A stretch of DNA of 64,000 nt from Tetraselmis striata (lineage: Eukaryota; Chlorophyta; Chlorodendrophyceae; Chlorodendrales; Chlorodendraceae), in the NCBI GenBank assembly GCA_006384855.1, contig VCJN01001341.1:1-64000 (forward strand), written 5' to 3'. Position numbers and translations under genes: made by a program. Of the stretch, positions 23,001-33,939 are shown one piece after another (positions within the stretch are counted from its first letter, which is position 1; the number at the start of each line of letters is the position of its first letter). Under the pieces are notes generated by a model. That model saw only the letters and a program-made list of their open reading frames with translations. It was not told where the DNA came from and did no database searches.

Positions 23001-23216
23001 GCTCGCCAGGGGAATATCAGGTTCGCCCGCCTCTGGGAGCAGCCCTCAGCCCGCCTGCCCTCCGCTTGGTGCCAATCCCGCAGGCAGCGGTCCCCACTAG
23101 TGCCGTGTATGACACTGGGTTGTATATCTCGGGCTTCGGGTTTCAGCAGCAAGTGCCGTGTCAAGTCTCTCTCGGTCAGGATTATCACATGTCGTCGGAG
23201 AAATGAAATGACGTAA
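20062..23216 (+). CDS. RSGA: Organelle-type RsgA (YjeQ) GTPase, small-ribosomal-subunit maturation
   Basis: Circularly permuted GTPase that acts late in 30S-type subunit assembly; the Arg-rich N-terminus (MAAAGWAMRVLPSLTQLRNA) looks like a transit peptide. Inferred exons: 20062-20370, 20549-20723, 20813-20913, 21015-21124, 21212-21336, 21748-21810, 21906-22073, 22511-22629, 22887 onward. An OB-fold part contains ANFVTVELDPEVRGS and GDRVKVVSIDWQDGRG. G motifs appear in permuted order: NKCD (G4), GPSG|VGKSS (G1, split by a 411-nt intron), DTPG (G3). A zinc region follows: CTFNDCKH, then C after an intron (EPGCVV). The C-terminal helix reads YPLYEKLLEETEEKYALQVQ. The exon 6/7 junction (21810/21906) and the 3' end are uncertain: after GNIR the frame runs open to a stop at 23216, but an extra intron is possible. 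Confidence 0.9.
20480..20487 (+). promoter_or_regulatory. TATA-like box inside RsgA intron 1
   Basis: The sequence ggggtatataagtcac lies in intron 1, about 65 bp upstream of an in-frame ATG at 20552 (MTSKANF). It could drive a short transcript lacking exon 1 and hence the putative transit peptide. Based on motif and spacing only. Confidence 0.35.
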
Positions 23217-24590
23217 CTCGCGTAGCGTTCCGGCTGTATTCGAATACGCATCGGTTGCCATTGATTCCCGACTACGCGATGACGGGATTTGTATGATTAC
23301 CGCAACACCGATACCGTTGCGGTTTTACGGAGGCACTGATCTGCATCATCGCCAAGCCGGCACTCGTACCGGTACCTGGAGTACGGGAAGAAGGCAGTTC
23401 GCCAGCACGGCGCGGTTCGCGTCATTGCTATGCGAGGACGATGTCGCCGCAGAAGAACGACGAGCCAGCAACCCGCGCACCCATATAGGACCGCCAGTCG
23501 TAAATGTACCCACACGTGGGGACGGACTATACATATGGCACCCCTCGTACCGGTCAGTCAGGCGTCAAGAGGGTGCGCTTGATCAAGTTCCACCTAATCA
23601 GGGACCGCAGAAGTGTGAAATCTCTGGGCGCTGGGGCAATGGGATATAATAATTAACCTCATTTTGATCTTCCCAGGTCTGCCCATACCACAGAGTACCT
23701 GATTCATCAATCTTAAATCATGTCGAATCCAAGTTCAGGCTGTCTGGGCAAGTCAATCACAAAGCTTTGCAGTCGTACCGGTATATTAAGAATACACTGC
23801 AAATCGAGGAGAGGGAGCCAGGCCGTGCAGTCCTGCAGCCTACACCTAAACCCTAAAACGCCCCGTCCATAGCGCGCCATTTTTTGGATAACAGGAAGTC
23901 ATGAGCAGCCTCCCTGGCAGTATGCATTATGCCAGAGTTGGGCACGGTCTGGTGCCCCCACTTGGCCATGACTGTCTTGCTCGACGACACCAGGCGGAAG
24001 ACGGGAGCGGGTGGCCAGGTGAGGTCGGAGGTACTGCTGGATTACAACAAACACCGGAAATCGAGCCGCAAGCAGGTGTGGGGGGGCTCGCTGCGGCCAG
24101 TAGGCTGCGCGCCATCCCGAGGGTTGTCTTTGCCTCACCTCTGCGCCCCCCCCCCCCCCCCACCCGCCCACCCCCAGAGCGGTCTCAGCAATGCTGACTG
24201 TTATGCACCCGCCTGTGAAACCCACCAGACCAAGCAAAAGTTCCAGCAGGACATCTTGGGCGACGACTACCATGAGTACGATTGATCGCTTGGCGTTGCC
24301 CACAGTCGCTATCAACACAGTCAATCCCGATGTGCAACCCCGGATGCGCACTAATCTCGATGGGACCGGCGAAGCCGTAGGCGCATGTAACTCAATTTCG
24401 ATTCCAAAATGCGGTTTGTGCACCAACCGGGTGCCGGCAGCCATAAACATGCCGGTCTCGCATCGAATCAGAGGAAGCCGCGTTCCTTCGAAGCGGGACT
24501 GTACACGCAAGCTGCCATAGTCAGCACGCGCATGCACTTGAAAGGCGAGTGCCAGGTCGGGACGCAGGCCGCCCCCTTTTCCCGCCAGCT
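23217..24590. other. Intergenic; possible short + strand ORF
   Basis: Most of this stretch has no coding signal. At 24178-24285 a + frame following an AG reads SGLSNADCYAPACETHQTKQ and ends acidic (ILGDDYHEYD, stop). A candidate upstream exon near 23929-24018 ends at a GTGAGG donor. A C14 tract lies at about 24147. These might form a small gene ending tail-to-tail with mS35, but I recognise nothing in it. Confidence 0.2.
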
Positions 24591-27294
24591 TCACCACAGC
24601 GTCTTCCTGCGCGGCTTGGGCGTCCTCTTCCTCAGCAGCAGCGCTTCGTCCTCCGTCACCTTGCGTGTCGAGCCATCTGGGTGCGCAAAAGGAGGGGACG
24701 TCAGGACTGAAACAGGCCCGTGAGGCACTTTCAATGCGGTCCACGTGGCAGTGCACAGCATCGCGGGACCGGAAACCTGGCAGGCGGCCGTACCTGGGGC
24801 AGCCACCCAGGGCTCGTGGTCGGGATTCTTGCCGAGCGGCTTGATCAGCACAGTGGCCTTCCCGATGCCAGCGTGGGCTTCATACTTTCGCCGCCGCCCG
24901 CGCCTGAGCGACTTGCCCACCTGTAGTCGATGCCAGAGCAAACACGGCGCCGCATGTTGGTCAGCGCGCCAAAGCGACAGGATGGTTCTCACATTCCATA
25001 AACACCACTTTGGGTCTGCGAACAAACAACTTACCAGATCCCGCCTCAACCCATGGAGGTAAGAGGACAAATACTAAGAGCAGTCAAAAACTCAAAAAGC
25101 ATGAGAATCTGCAAAAACAGACTCAACACAAAAGTACAGACGCGATGTTGCAAAACAACTCATTATTTCGGGGACCAGCAACAGGACCTAGATGGCGCGG
25201 AACAACTCACCCGGCCAAGGCCAAAGTCCAGCCTGTCCTTGAACTCCTGGATGGCGGCGACCTCCGACTTCTCCGCGATCTGTTCGCGCAGGGCTTCGAC
25301 GGGGTCCAACCCGGTGTCCGGCCGGCTCGCGGCCTCCTCCGCCGTGAGGTACTCAAACTTGGGGTACGTGGCGATGTGGGGGTACGCCCTCTCGCCCGAC
25401 CCCTCGCCGTACTGGGCCCCTGCGCACGCCACAGCAACAGGGATGAGCAGTCAGGCGCCCAGCTCACAAGCACTGTGTGGTGCATGTCAAGCACGGGTCA
25501 GTGCCGGGGCAGCCGCGCACCCAGCTCCTTGTCAATGGCTTCACTGATGGCATCCGACTCACTGCGCGTGAACTTCCCCTCCTCGATGGCCTTGGTCTCC
25601 ATCTCCTTCAGCGCGATGATCGCCATCACCCGCTGCGGGCGGATGCGGTACTTCTTGGCCAGGTGGTCAATGCTGAACCTGCAATGCAGGGGCGTGAGTG
25701 GGTTGAGACGGTGAGGAAACCAGCACGGGCGGGTGGGAGCGCGCCACCACAGGCAGCCTGGCGGCGGCAGCGAGGTCAGCCATGCCGGTGGATCGGGGGA
25801 GGAGGGGATGTCGGCAACACATAGTAATGAGCCATGCAAGGACAGCATGGCGCATGTCGCAAGAGGTTGCCAGATCTGTGGGCCACGAATTCGAAGCTGC
25901 TGTAAACAAGGGTTGACAGAGCTAGATACCAAAGTGGCCGGGGAGGCGGGGGCGGGGGCGACGGGGAAAAGGACGAGGCGATGGCGAGGATGCGTCACCA
26001 GGGACTGGACTGTAATAGAAGGGGGGCGGATGGGTGCAGGCGGTGGGTGGTAGCCGAGCCGTGCTGGTGGTCAGGGCCGATGAGACGGGTGAGATTCTTG
26101 GCAACGCAAAGTAATGCGCCAAGCACGTACAGCGTGGCGCATGTCGCAAGAGGTTGCCAGATCTGTGGGCCACGAATTCGAAGCTGCTGTAAACAAGGGT
26201 TGACAGAGCTAGATACCAAAGTGGCCGGGGAGGTGGGGGCGGTGGCGAGCGTGAAAAGGACGAGGCGATGGCGAGGATGCGTCACCAGGGACCGGACTGT
26301 TCTAGAAGGGGGGCGGACGGTGGGTGGTAGCCGAGCCGTGCTGGTGGTCAGGGCCGATGAGACAGGTGAGATTCTGGGCAACGCAAAGTAATGCGCCAAG
26401 CACGTACAGCGTGGCGCATGTCGCAAGAGGTTGCCAGGTGTGTGGGCCACGAATTCGAAGCGCCGGCAAGCAAGGAGTGCCGGGGCTAGATACCAAAGTG
26501 GCCGGGTTGGTGGATGCTATCAGGCATCACGGGGAGACTTGTGAGGCGCAGGGGGGAGGCGACAGCGCGGCTGGCGTACTCTTCCGGGTTGTCGGTGTGC
26601 AGGTTGTACATCGCCCACTTGGCCTTGTTGCTGAGGAGGGCGTTGACCTCGTTGTTGGGGATCGCGCCGCCCGTGAAGTCGCACTCCCAGACCTCGCAGC
26701 CATCCAAGTCGTCCGTCCCGTGCTCGTCGCCATCCCAGATCAGATTCCAGGTCGTCTGACCAGCGGTGCTCTTGGGGTCGTGGAAGTCTGCTGTCTCCTG
26801 CAAGAAATCGGCCCCTGAGGAGCAACAACAATGGGCGATCAGCTCCCCCCCCCCCCCCCCCCCCCCACCTTGGCCGCCCCTCCAAGACGCACTCCTCCAG
26901 GAGAATTTGGTCCGGCAGGCAAGGCAGGCAGACCAGGGGAAGTTCTCCATGTCCACCAACACTTATTGCTGAATAAAATTGGTTGACGATTGTATACGTT
27001 GGTGGAGCACTCACCGTAGTAGCCGCTGGGACGCGACGCGCCCTGATGGGGATCCTCGGCGTCTTGCCCGCGGGCGTCACCGCTGCTGCGCGGCCCCGGG
27101 CCGGCCTCCCCGGAGGCGTGCCGGCCCCATAGGTGCGGACGAGCTCCGGCAGCCGCGGCGGGGAGGGCGGGGGCGCTGCTGGCGCGGCTGGCCACGCCGG
27201 GCTGCAGGAGGTTGGCGGGGTACCAGCCAGCGGCCTCCGACGTCACCGCAGCCGCTGCCCGGCGAGCGGCCGCGGCTAACCCGCGGCGCAACAT
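24591..27294 (-). CDS. Mitochondrial small-subunit ribosomal protein mS35 (S24/S35 type)
   Basis: Structural protein of the mitochondrial ribosome small subunit, matched from memory to the plant S24/S35 mitochondrial family. Exons (transcript order): 27294-27015, 26814-26494, [unresolved], 25678-25521, 25419-25211, 24920-24794, 24676-24591. Exon 1 is Ala/Arg-rich, as expected for a presequence (MLRRGLAAAARRAAAAVTSE). Exon 2 holds TTWNLIWDGDEHGTDDLDGC, AIPNNEVNALLSNKAKWAMY and PVMPDSIHQPGHF. Exon 3 holds FSIDHLAKKYRIRPQRVMAI. Exon 4 holds YPKFEYLTAEEAASRPDTG. Exon 5 holds GRRRKYEAHAGIGKATVLIK and the last exon a basic tail ending RTPKPRRKTLW. Exon 2 ends in phase 1 while exon 3 needs phase 2, so a small exon is missing from my model. 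It should lie in the 816-nt intron that is filled with tandem repeats. The family name is less certain than the existence of the gene. Confidence 0.8.
25850..26512 (-). repeat. Tandem repeat (2.5 copies, ~270 bp) in mS35 intron, containing copies of the splice donor
   Basis: Units share gcgcatgtcgcaagaggttg, ggccacgaattcgaagc and gctagataccaaagtggccg. Copies start at about 25850, 26137 and 26412. The last shared block (sense strand CGGCCACTTTGGTATCTAG) is the exon 2/intron junction of mS35 itself, so each upstream unit carries a duplicate of the 5' splice site with the last few codons of exon 2. Confidence 0.85.
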
Positions 27295-29220
27295 ACTATG
27301 CGGTGAGGCCCGCACACCTCAGAAAGTTCCTCCGCGGCGCGCAAACGCCTTTGGGCAGCGGTTCAGGGATCCGGTGCCGGTACGCGTGCGATAGCCACCT
27401 CTGCAACAAGTCCAGACACTCAGCTGCTTGTCAGCATCAGATGCGACAGGAGGCTTGAGGCGCTCAGTGTGGGCTGGGCTGGGCGGGGTCAGGAGGCCGC
27501 CGGCCCAGCCGCCACCTCGGCATCGCGCATCATCAGATTAGGGCGGCAGGAGGCGCTGGCCTTGTATAAACCTAGCCCTATACCTGGCGGCTGGCCCTGG
27601 GTTGATCGCGGGTCATTCTAGGGCTCGCATTCGATTCAGGGCTGTATATAGGTCAGGGTCCGACGACGACCTGTAGCAGATCCACTCGTACGGTACCGGC
27701 CCGGGTACTCGTGTCGCGTGGTCGGGTTCACCCGATAATCCATCAGGAGCAGCAGCAGTGGTCATAGCGTTCATCCCGTTGCTACATTTTGGGCACGTGA
27801 CATCCGTACGGTACGTTACAAACGCATTTCAGTATATTTTCAGGATTGGCCCCAAGTCCAGCCGTGCACCGTCGGCGTTCGCCGCCATGTCCGCGAGAGC
27901 CGGGTGTTTGAATTTCGCGGCCCATATGTGGTGCGCCTGTCGTCCAGCGTGGCTCCTGCGCCGTCCGTTCTTCTCGTTCCTTGCGGCTGGCGACGATAGT
28001 CGCTGTTGCCCGCCCGTTTCACACCTCTTCCCTTAACACACCAGTCCGCGCGGCGCGAGTCGTCATCGTCGTGCCTTGCCGCGCCGGGAAGTGCCTTGCG
28101 CAAGTACCGCAACAGACCACACGCTAGCACTGGCAGCTGCTTGCGTCTCTGGCACCGGCATCCAGTCCGGTGGCGGCGGTCCCGCCTACCTACAGTGTTG
28201 GGGTTTCAGCACAGGCGCCATCAGGTGCCACCGCTGCGCCAGCCCACCCGCCAGCATATCAGTCGGGCGAGTACAGGTACGAGTACGAGTGCTAGAACGC
28301 GCCGGGCTGCTCTGCAACAGCACCAGTACAGTACAACGAACCTTGCTGAGCTCAACGCCTCGGCTTGCGGAGTGCTTGCAATTACAGTACATACTGAATT
28401 GTTTTCATTTTACGAGCGTTTGAGTATGAATTAATTCGCCAAATACTTTTATTTGCTTCGCCCTCATCCGCCCCACTACCGCCCCTCGGCGGCTAGCAGC
28501 GCGTCCGCACCAAACATCTGCACCAGACCTAGCCAATAATCACCGGGAATGGCCGCCAGTCGCTCTAGGCGCCTACCGCTGCAGGGAACAGTGGCGATAG
28601 ATGTTGCAAACTGCAGCTCAGGAAGCGAGGTGTATGGCAACCAAACTCGTGTCGAGTACAGTCTCGACAAAGGCGCACTAGCCTCCCGTTTGTTTCCGCC
28701 TACGGGTACGGGTACCCACAACGCCCGTGATCGGACGGTGGAGGAAACCCGCCTACCGTTGTACGGCGCGGCCTGCAGGCGCTCACTGACCGCCGACAGC
28801 GGCAGCGCCCACACTAGCCGAGTTGGGCTTTCGTCATCACATACGACGCCTGGCCCGCTATTTTCCGCTTATTTTAAGTCTCTCGCTTTCCCCCGCCGCG
28901 AAACACTCTGCCCCCGCCCCCGCTGCTCAAGACGCCTCTCGCGGTGACCCGCGCGCCTCCTCCCCACGGATATCCCCTGGAATTCAGCGCTCCCTCGCCG
29001 CAGCATAACCGCTATGAAAAAAATCTGGGGAAATCTGGCGGTCATTTACGGGTTGCGTGCCGCGACGCCCGGCCCTTCGTTTCACCGCCTGATCCGCCCG
29101 TCCTATTGCGTATGCGGGTGTGCTAGTTTTTCCTCTGGATTTTACTCCCTCCTCAAACCGATCGCCGCAGGGGTTGTTATTGACGCCGTACCACACGTCT
29201 GCAGGCACCGCTCAGCGAGG
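27295..29220. promoter_or_regulatory. Divergent intergenic region between mS35 and the CBM20 gene
   Basis: About 1.9 kb separating two divergently transcribed start codons. Open frames here have no recognisable domains. The CBM20 frame is open upstream to a Met at 29014, so part of this may be 5' coding sequence if that start is used. Presumably it contains both promoters. Confidence 0.4.
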
Positions 29221-30607
29221 ATGGCCTCGGCTGCATGCGTGGCGCAACTGAATCCATGCTCCGCGGCAGGGCCCTCAGCGGGGCCTGCTCAAGGGACTAG
29301 CTTTGGGGGTCCCTCCCGGGTCGGGCGCGGCGCGCCCAACCGGCCTGCAACGGAGGCTCGCTGGGCGTATGGCGGGGTCAGCAGCTCCAGCCCCACGGCA
29401 GCCAGCGTCCCGCGCGCTGCTGGTTCTAGCAGGCCTTCCGGTCTCACCAGCAGGCACGGCAGCCCCCCTGGCAACTGGCGTGAGGCCTGGAGACTGCATG
29501 GCCTCAGCCGAAGTGACGGTGCCGGCAACGCCGGCCCGGACGATTACATACCATCTCAGCAGCGGCAAACCATAGAGCCCCCATACACGAGGCAGACATT
29601 TCGGTCAGGCAGGTACCCGGCGGCGTATCCTGAGGACGAGAAACCGGTGGTGAAAGTTAGGCTGTCGGTCCACTACAGATGTCACAGCCGCCAGATGCTA
29701 TGCATCGGCGGCTCCAACATCCCATTCGGATGGTCGTTTCTGTCCATTGCCAAGGTCCCCATGTCGTGGACAGACGGAGACAACTGGATCACCGAGGTGT
29801 GTCCCTTGCCTGTGCCCCTCCCCGATGCCCAGCCCACTGTGGCCTGGATGGCAGGCATGCCTCAACACCCAAGGCTGCGCGACTGGTGACTCTTGCTCTG
29901 CGCTGGATTGACGTGGCGTGGCCCATGCCTGTGCTTGCAATGCAGGTCACTGTTCCCGCTGGCACTCGCTTAGAATACAAGTATGTGATCCTGGAGGAGC
30001 AGGTGGCGGCCCAGCTCGAACCTGCCTGGCTGTGATGGCACGCTGTGTTGGTTGGCATTGTGTGCAGCCTTGCTCATGTGATGTTTTGCGCGATGCGTCT
30101 GCAGGATTGGACCAAACAGGAGAACCAGGACGTGGAGGGAGTTGTGACAACCGAGTATCGGGTCAATAAAGGCGAGCTGCCTGACGTGCAGATGATCACC
30201 AAGAAGATGGCGATCGTGGCCTGGCAGCCGGGACCTAATAGGGTGCTGATGGTCCCCGCTGAGGTACGCATGCGAGTCAAAATTACGTTGAAGCTGGATG
30301 ACTGTGTATTGCAGTATGTCACGGAATTGTGGAGTGTCTGGGATTGACAGGGCGTCCCTCCCTTGCCCTGCCGCAGGAGGAATTTGCTGGGATGGTGCCT
30401 GGCGAATCGCGGGAGCGTGAGTTCGGCCCGATGGAGGAGGAGAGAGCCGCCGCAGCCAGCCGCGGGCTGCCCAGGAATGATGTGATTTATGGTTCGTCGG
30501 AGGAAGTCATTCTGCAGCGGGACAGCATGCCGGTATTGGATCGCAAGGATATCTGGGGCTACGGAGATTGGAACCAACGGCAGCAAGGCTCGAGGTCGAG
30601 GTTTTAG
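29221..30607 (+). CDS. CBM20 starch-binding domain protein
   Basis: Four exons in phase 0 throughout: 29221-29796, 29946-30002, 30105-30263, 30377-30607, giving 340 residues. The N-terminal ~140 residues are Ser/Ala/Gly/Pro-rich and may include a plastid transit peptide (MASAACVAQLNPCSAAGPSA). Residues ~143-250 form a CBM20 fold: VRLSVHYRCHSRQMLCIGGS, IPFGWSFLSIAKVPMSW, DGDNWITEVTVPAGTRLEYK YVI, and the late strand IVAWQPGPNRVLMVP carrying the conserved W-x-x-G-x-N-R. The known role of CBM20 is binding starch or related glucans. No catalytic domain accompanies it. The C-terminal ~75 residues are charged and end DIWGYGDWNQRQQGSRSRF. In green algae such proteins may act at plastid or pyrenoid starch (inference). 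An upstream in-frame Met at 29014 is an alternative start. Confidence 0.85.
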
Positions 30608-30851
30608 GACGAAAATTGTCAACCATCGCAGCCGGGAGCAAATATGTGTGCTCCTAATTTTGGCATCTTGGCATGCGCTCTATCACTCAACGCGCAGGGT
30701 GTGCCTGCTCGCAGCAGCGGAATGCTCAGTCACCAGCTGTGATAGCCTCACTTGAGTCATGTGAGTCACTGGCTGGCAGTGCTTAGCAAAACGAAAGCCC
30801 CTTAGTGGCATTACACTCCAGATTATTTTCTAGTGCAATTATGACGACTGC

Positions 30852-30856
30852 TGTAA
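30852..30856 (+). promoter_or_regulatory. Putative poly(A) signal TGTAA for the CBM20 gene
   Basis: TGTAA, the known green-algal polyadenylation motif, lies about 245 nt after the CBM20 stop codon. Confidence 0.5.
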
Positions 30857-31244
30857 TCCAACCAAGACCTCTGTCTCTGATATTCGACTCTAGTCACCAT
30901 CAGTCCAAGCAGTGAGGGCGCCTGCCTGTTCGACGTATAGCCCTCATATTCGTGGCAAGTCCTCATGACACATGGGGATTACCATATTTGCATACCGGAA
31001 CCCTGTTTAGGTAGGCGGGCCGCAGGCACGGAATCAGCCGCCCTTCCGAGACAGAAAGCACGCCAGCTTGATCCTCCGTGCAATGTGCAGTAGTGTCTTC
31101 GACTCATTATGCATCAACCCCCTGAGCTCGTCCCCACATCTAATCTGTCTGCATGTACGTGGCTCAGAATCATGTGAGAACATCCGAGGAATACCCACCG
31201 CAGAACAGTGCACTTCCAGTGCCGTCCTTGTGGTCGGGCCTTGG

Positions 31245-31249
31245 TTACA
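31245..31249 (-). promoter_or_regulatory. Putative poly(A) signal TGTAA for the PF09713-type gene
   Basis: TTACA on the + strand (TGTAA on minus) lies about 150 nt downstream of the stop at 31397. The two convergent genes here share a ~790-bp intergenic region. Confidence 0.5.
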
Positions 31250-31396
31250 TTTGTTGCTGAGTGAGGATTATAAGTTCTTAGTAGAGCCTCCGCAGTCTCG
31301 CATTCAGTAAATGCTGCTGTATGAGCCTGGATCTAGAGGCAACAGGTAAAGAGCGTCAACTCATCCGTGTAGTTGTCGAGTGAACCCCGGTAGCGC

Positions 31397-32578
31397 CTAC
31401 TGACCGAGGTCAATGCCGAGATTGTAATCCTGCATGTCGTCTGGGGCGTCACCTCCCAAACCGGAATTCCAGGCCAGCTCTTCCTCGTTGGATAGGTTGC
31501 CGTTCATGTCTAAGTTGAGGTCTGAGAGGCTGAAGTTGCGAGGCAGGCCATTCAGCTCGGCGTGGGGCTCGGCTTGGCCGTGGGCACTGAGGCCATTCGT
31601 CGTAGGGCCCGCTCCCATGTTTTGCAAGATCCCCATGTCCGCTGAGCTCATCGCAAGCTGGTAGTCGCCGACATCCATTTGAAATGGCGCCATGCTGGCA
31701 CTGACGGCAGGCGCCTGATTGAAGTCCATGCCCATGGGCCGCATACCATGCATCATCTGCCGGTTGAACTGCGGGTCGGGCTGCGACACTGCCAGCTGCT
31801 GTACCGGAATCGCTCCGCGATCCAGCGCCATGCCCGCCTGGCCCTCGGGCATCTTCCCCGAATCAGCGCTGGCTGGCTGGGCTCCCGGCTGCTGCAGCGC
31901 TACTGCCTGCTGCTGGGGCATTCCCGGGCCCGGCTGCATGTGCTGCCCAGGCATGGCCTGCATGTGCATCGGGCCAGCCGCATAGGTGCCCGGGAGGGCC
32001 TGCAGGTGCATCTGACCGGGCATATGCGGCCGCTGCGCGATCAGCTGCGGGTTGGCTGCCGGCTGCATCCAGTTGCCCGTGCGTATTTTCTGAAACATCT
32101 GCACCTGCTGCTCCAGCAGGTGGTTGAACAGCAGAATCTGGTCCTTCAGCTTCAAGCGCGTGTAGTACGCCCGGAAGAACTCAGGGTTCTGCTCTTCTAG
32201 CTTCTGCCAGACCAGCGTGGTAAACCTGGGCTGCGTCCCCGCCTCGGTCTTGAGCGTGTTAACCACTTCCGCCTGGCTCATGTACATCTGTAGACACTTT
32301 TCTATTAGGTTCTGCACTTTCTGGATGTCCTCGCAGCTAATCGGCCGGCCGTCCGGGCCGGTAGCCCCAAGAGCGAGCACGTCCAGGGTTGAGCTGGGGA
32401 CGGCGGGCTGCTGACCGGTAGCCTGAGCCAGAACCAAGTGTCCGCCGGCCTGGAACATATGCTGCCCCTGCATTGCCTGCGGCGGCTGCTGCCCCTGCTG
32501 CGTCTGCGTTGGCGCCCCCCCCGCTGCGGCCGCCACCGCCGCCCCGCCCGGCGCAGCGGTCTCCACCCGGGGCGGCAT
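31397..32578 (-). CDS. Plant-specific PF09713/TIGR01589-type protein with long Gln/Met/Pro-rich tail
   Basis: One uninterrupted exon of 393 residues from the Met at 32578 (context gggaccATGcc). The frame is open further upstream to 32746, so a longer start is possible. Residues 80-160 hold the conserved domain: ISCEDIQKVQNLIEKCLQMY, then MSQAEVVNTLKTEA, FTTLVWQKLEEQNPEFFRAY, and RLKLKDQILLFNHLLEQQV. This matches the plant domain of unknown function called A_thal_3526 (PF09713). The N-terminus is Ala/Gly then Gln-rich. Residues ~165-300 are rich in Met, Gln, Pro and Ala with no fold evident, and the C-terminus is acidic (LSNEEELAWNSGLGGDAPDD). Such low-complexity acidic/Gln tails suggest a nuclear regulatory role, but no function is established here. 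Confidence 0.85.
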   Translation of the reverse strand: MPPRVETAAPGGAAVAAAAGGAPTQTQQGQQPPQAMQGQHMFQAGGHLVLAQATGQQPAVPSSTLDVLALGATGPDGRPISCEDIQKVQNLIEKCLQMYMSQAEVVNTLKTEAGTQPRFTTLVWQKLEEQNPEFFRAYYTRLKLKDQILLFNHLLEQQVQMFQKIRTGNWMQPAANPQLIAQRPHMPGQMHLQALPGTYAAGPMHMQAMPGQHMQPGPGMPQQQAVALQQPGAQPASADSGKMPEGQAGMALDRGAIPVQQLAVSQPDPQFNRQMMHGMRPMGMDFNQAPAVSASMAPFQMDVGDYQLAMSSADMGILQNMGAGPTTNGLSAHGQAEPHAELNGLPRNFSLSDLNLDMNGNLSNEEELAWNSGLGGDAPDDMQDYNLGIDLGQ

Positions 32579-33600
32579 GGTCCCGGCTGCGGTAACAATC
32601 AACCTCGAGCTGCTAAAGACTGATGCTCCCACAACAGTCGGAACAGGCTTTGCAAAGGGTATGGCGATCGGGTCTGCTGTCTGACGCCGTGGGTGGCCGG
32701 ATGTAGGCGGGCCTTTTCCCCTGCCATCCCCTCGGGCGGCGCGCACCCCGGCCGGTGGGGTGCCTCGTGCGGGTAAGGTGCGGGATCGCCGCGGAACAGC
32801 GGACTTGCGGAGGGGATGGGATTTATGCTACCGTACTGGAGACGATTGAACGACGAACAGTCCGTCATTTCCGTAGTAGCCATGTCTGACGTGGCATTGG
32901 CCCTTAAACTACCGAACTAACACGACCCGAGGCGGCCGAATATTCGTACTGGTACCCCGCCCGCGCAAGAATATCACTCTATCATTAGTATTTATGACCT
33001 CAATCATCACTCATTAATGGTCCATGGTTTCTATATATCATTGATGTGCAGATTTTTCTATTTTCTATTTTTTCCTCAGATGATAATCCCTAGATATGAT
33101 GACGCGATCGCTGTGAATCGATGATCCTGATCGGTGTGGATTCAGATATCACCAGAAGATATTTTACATACCGTTTAAAATGATACCGGTGGCCGCCGCC
33201 GATAGCGACCGTTAATAAAAATAACTAACAGCAACTTTGAAAGGTTGCCAGCAAAAGAGAGACATAAGCCTGAAACCAAGGTCGAGCAGGAGGCCAGGGA
33301 GCCAAGAACCAAGGGAGAGCCAAGGGAACCACGAAGTCGCCAAGCAGCAAGGAACCAAAGGGATCACCGCCCCGCCCGGGGTAGGCCATCAGCCGCGGCG
33401 AGGACGCTTATTGCAGCCAATGACCCGGGTCATAGCAACACAGGCCGACGAGCGACGCAACGCAGGCGCAGGAGCACCATCATGTGCCGCGCGCGCGGCC
33501 GCGACCCCGCCAAGAACGTTGTCTGCATGTGCCATGTTGATGAGCAAGTAGAAACGGCGGCGCCACGCAGACAAGAGCTGTCCGATTTTTTGGCCAGTAG
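32579..33600. other. Intergenic, no gene seen
   Basis: Upstream region of the PF09713-type gene, then an A+T-richer stretch (about 32990-33240) with no coding signal. Confidence 0.4.
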
Positions 33601-33604
33601 TGTG

Positions 33605-33900
33605 TGTGTGTGACTATCTAGCTTTCGCGAGCTCCACCAAGAAGGCCTCAGCGTGCGGGGCCAGCGAGCCGAACTCGGAGACGGCGAAAGGAACAAAGCG
33701 AAGCATGCCGGCGGCGTTTCGGACACTCTCGCCATACCTCTGGATTTTGTGGCGCTCTGCAGCCCGCAATGCAGTCGTTGGATCCGCCGAAGATAGGGGC
33801 AATGGTGGTATCGACATCAACAGTGTTCCCGCGGATACCACCATACCCAACAAGCCCAACATCGGCCGGCCGGCCATCGCTGCCCTTCGGAAGAGAAACA
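33605..33900 (-). mobile_element. LINE ORF2 C-terminal fragment, frameshifted
   Basis: Minus-strand frames read GRPADVGLVGYGGIRGNTVD VD followed, in a shifted frame, by ERHKIQRYGESVRNAAGM, FVPFAVSEFGSLAPHAEAF and LVELAKAR. This is the same RPAD...xDV...K...Y...F.PF..E..G layout as the LINE at 3430-4103. It directly abuts the DUF7869 fragment on the other strand. Confidence 0.5.
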
Positions 33901-33939
33901 AGCACCGACGGGTCCGTGAAGATCTAGACACCCACGCCC

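Noticed and set aside
23899-24756. 285-residue minus-strand ORF
   Set aside because: It overlaps the last exon of mS35 in another frame and crosses a homopolymer tract. No recognisable motif.
26839-26870. Poly-Gly stretch as part of an mS35 exon
   Set aside because: The C-tract lies in intron 1; splicing 27015 to 26814 removes it and restores the conserved frame.
29275-29568. 97-residue minus-strand ORF
   Set aside because: Antisense shadow of the first CBM20 exon.
31434-32200. Plus-strand ORFs of 76-173 residues
   Set aside because: Antisense shadows of the Gln/Met-rich PF09713-type gene.
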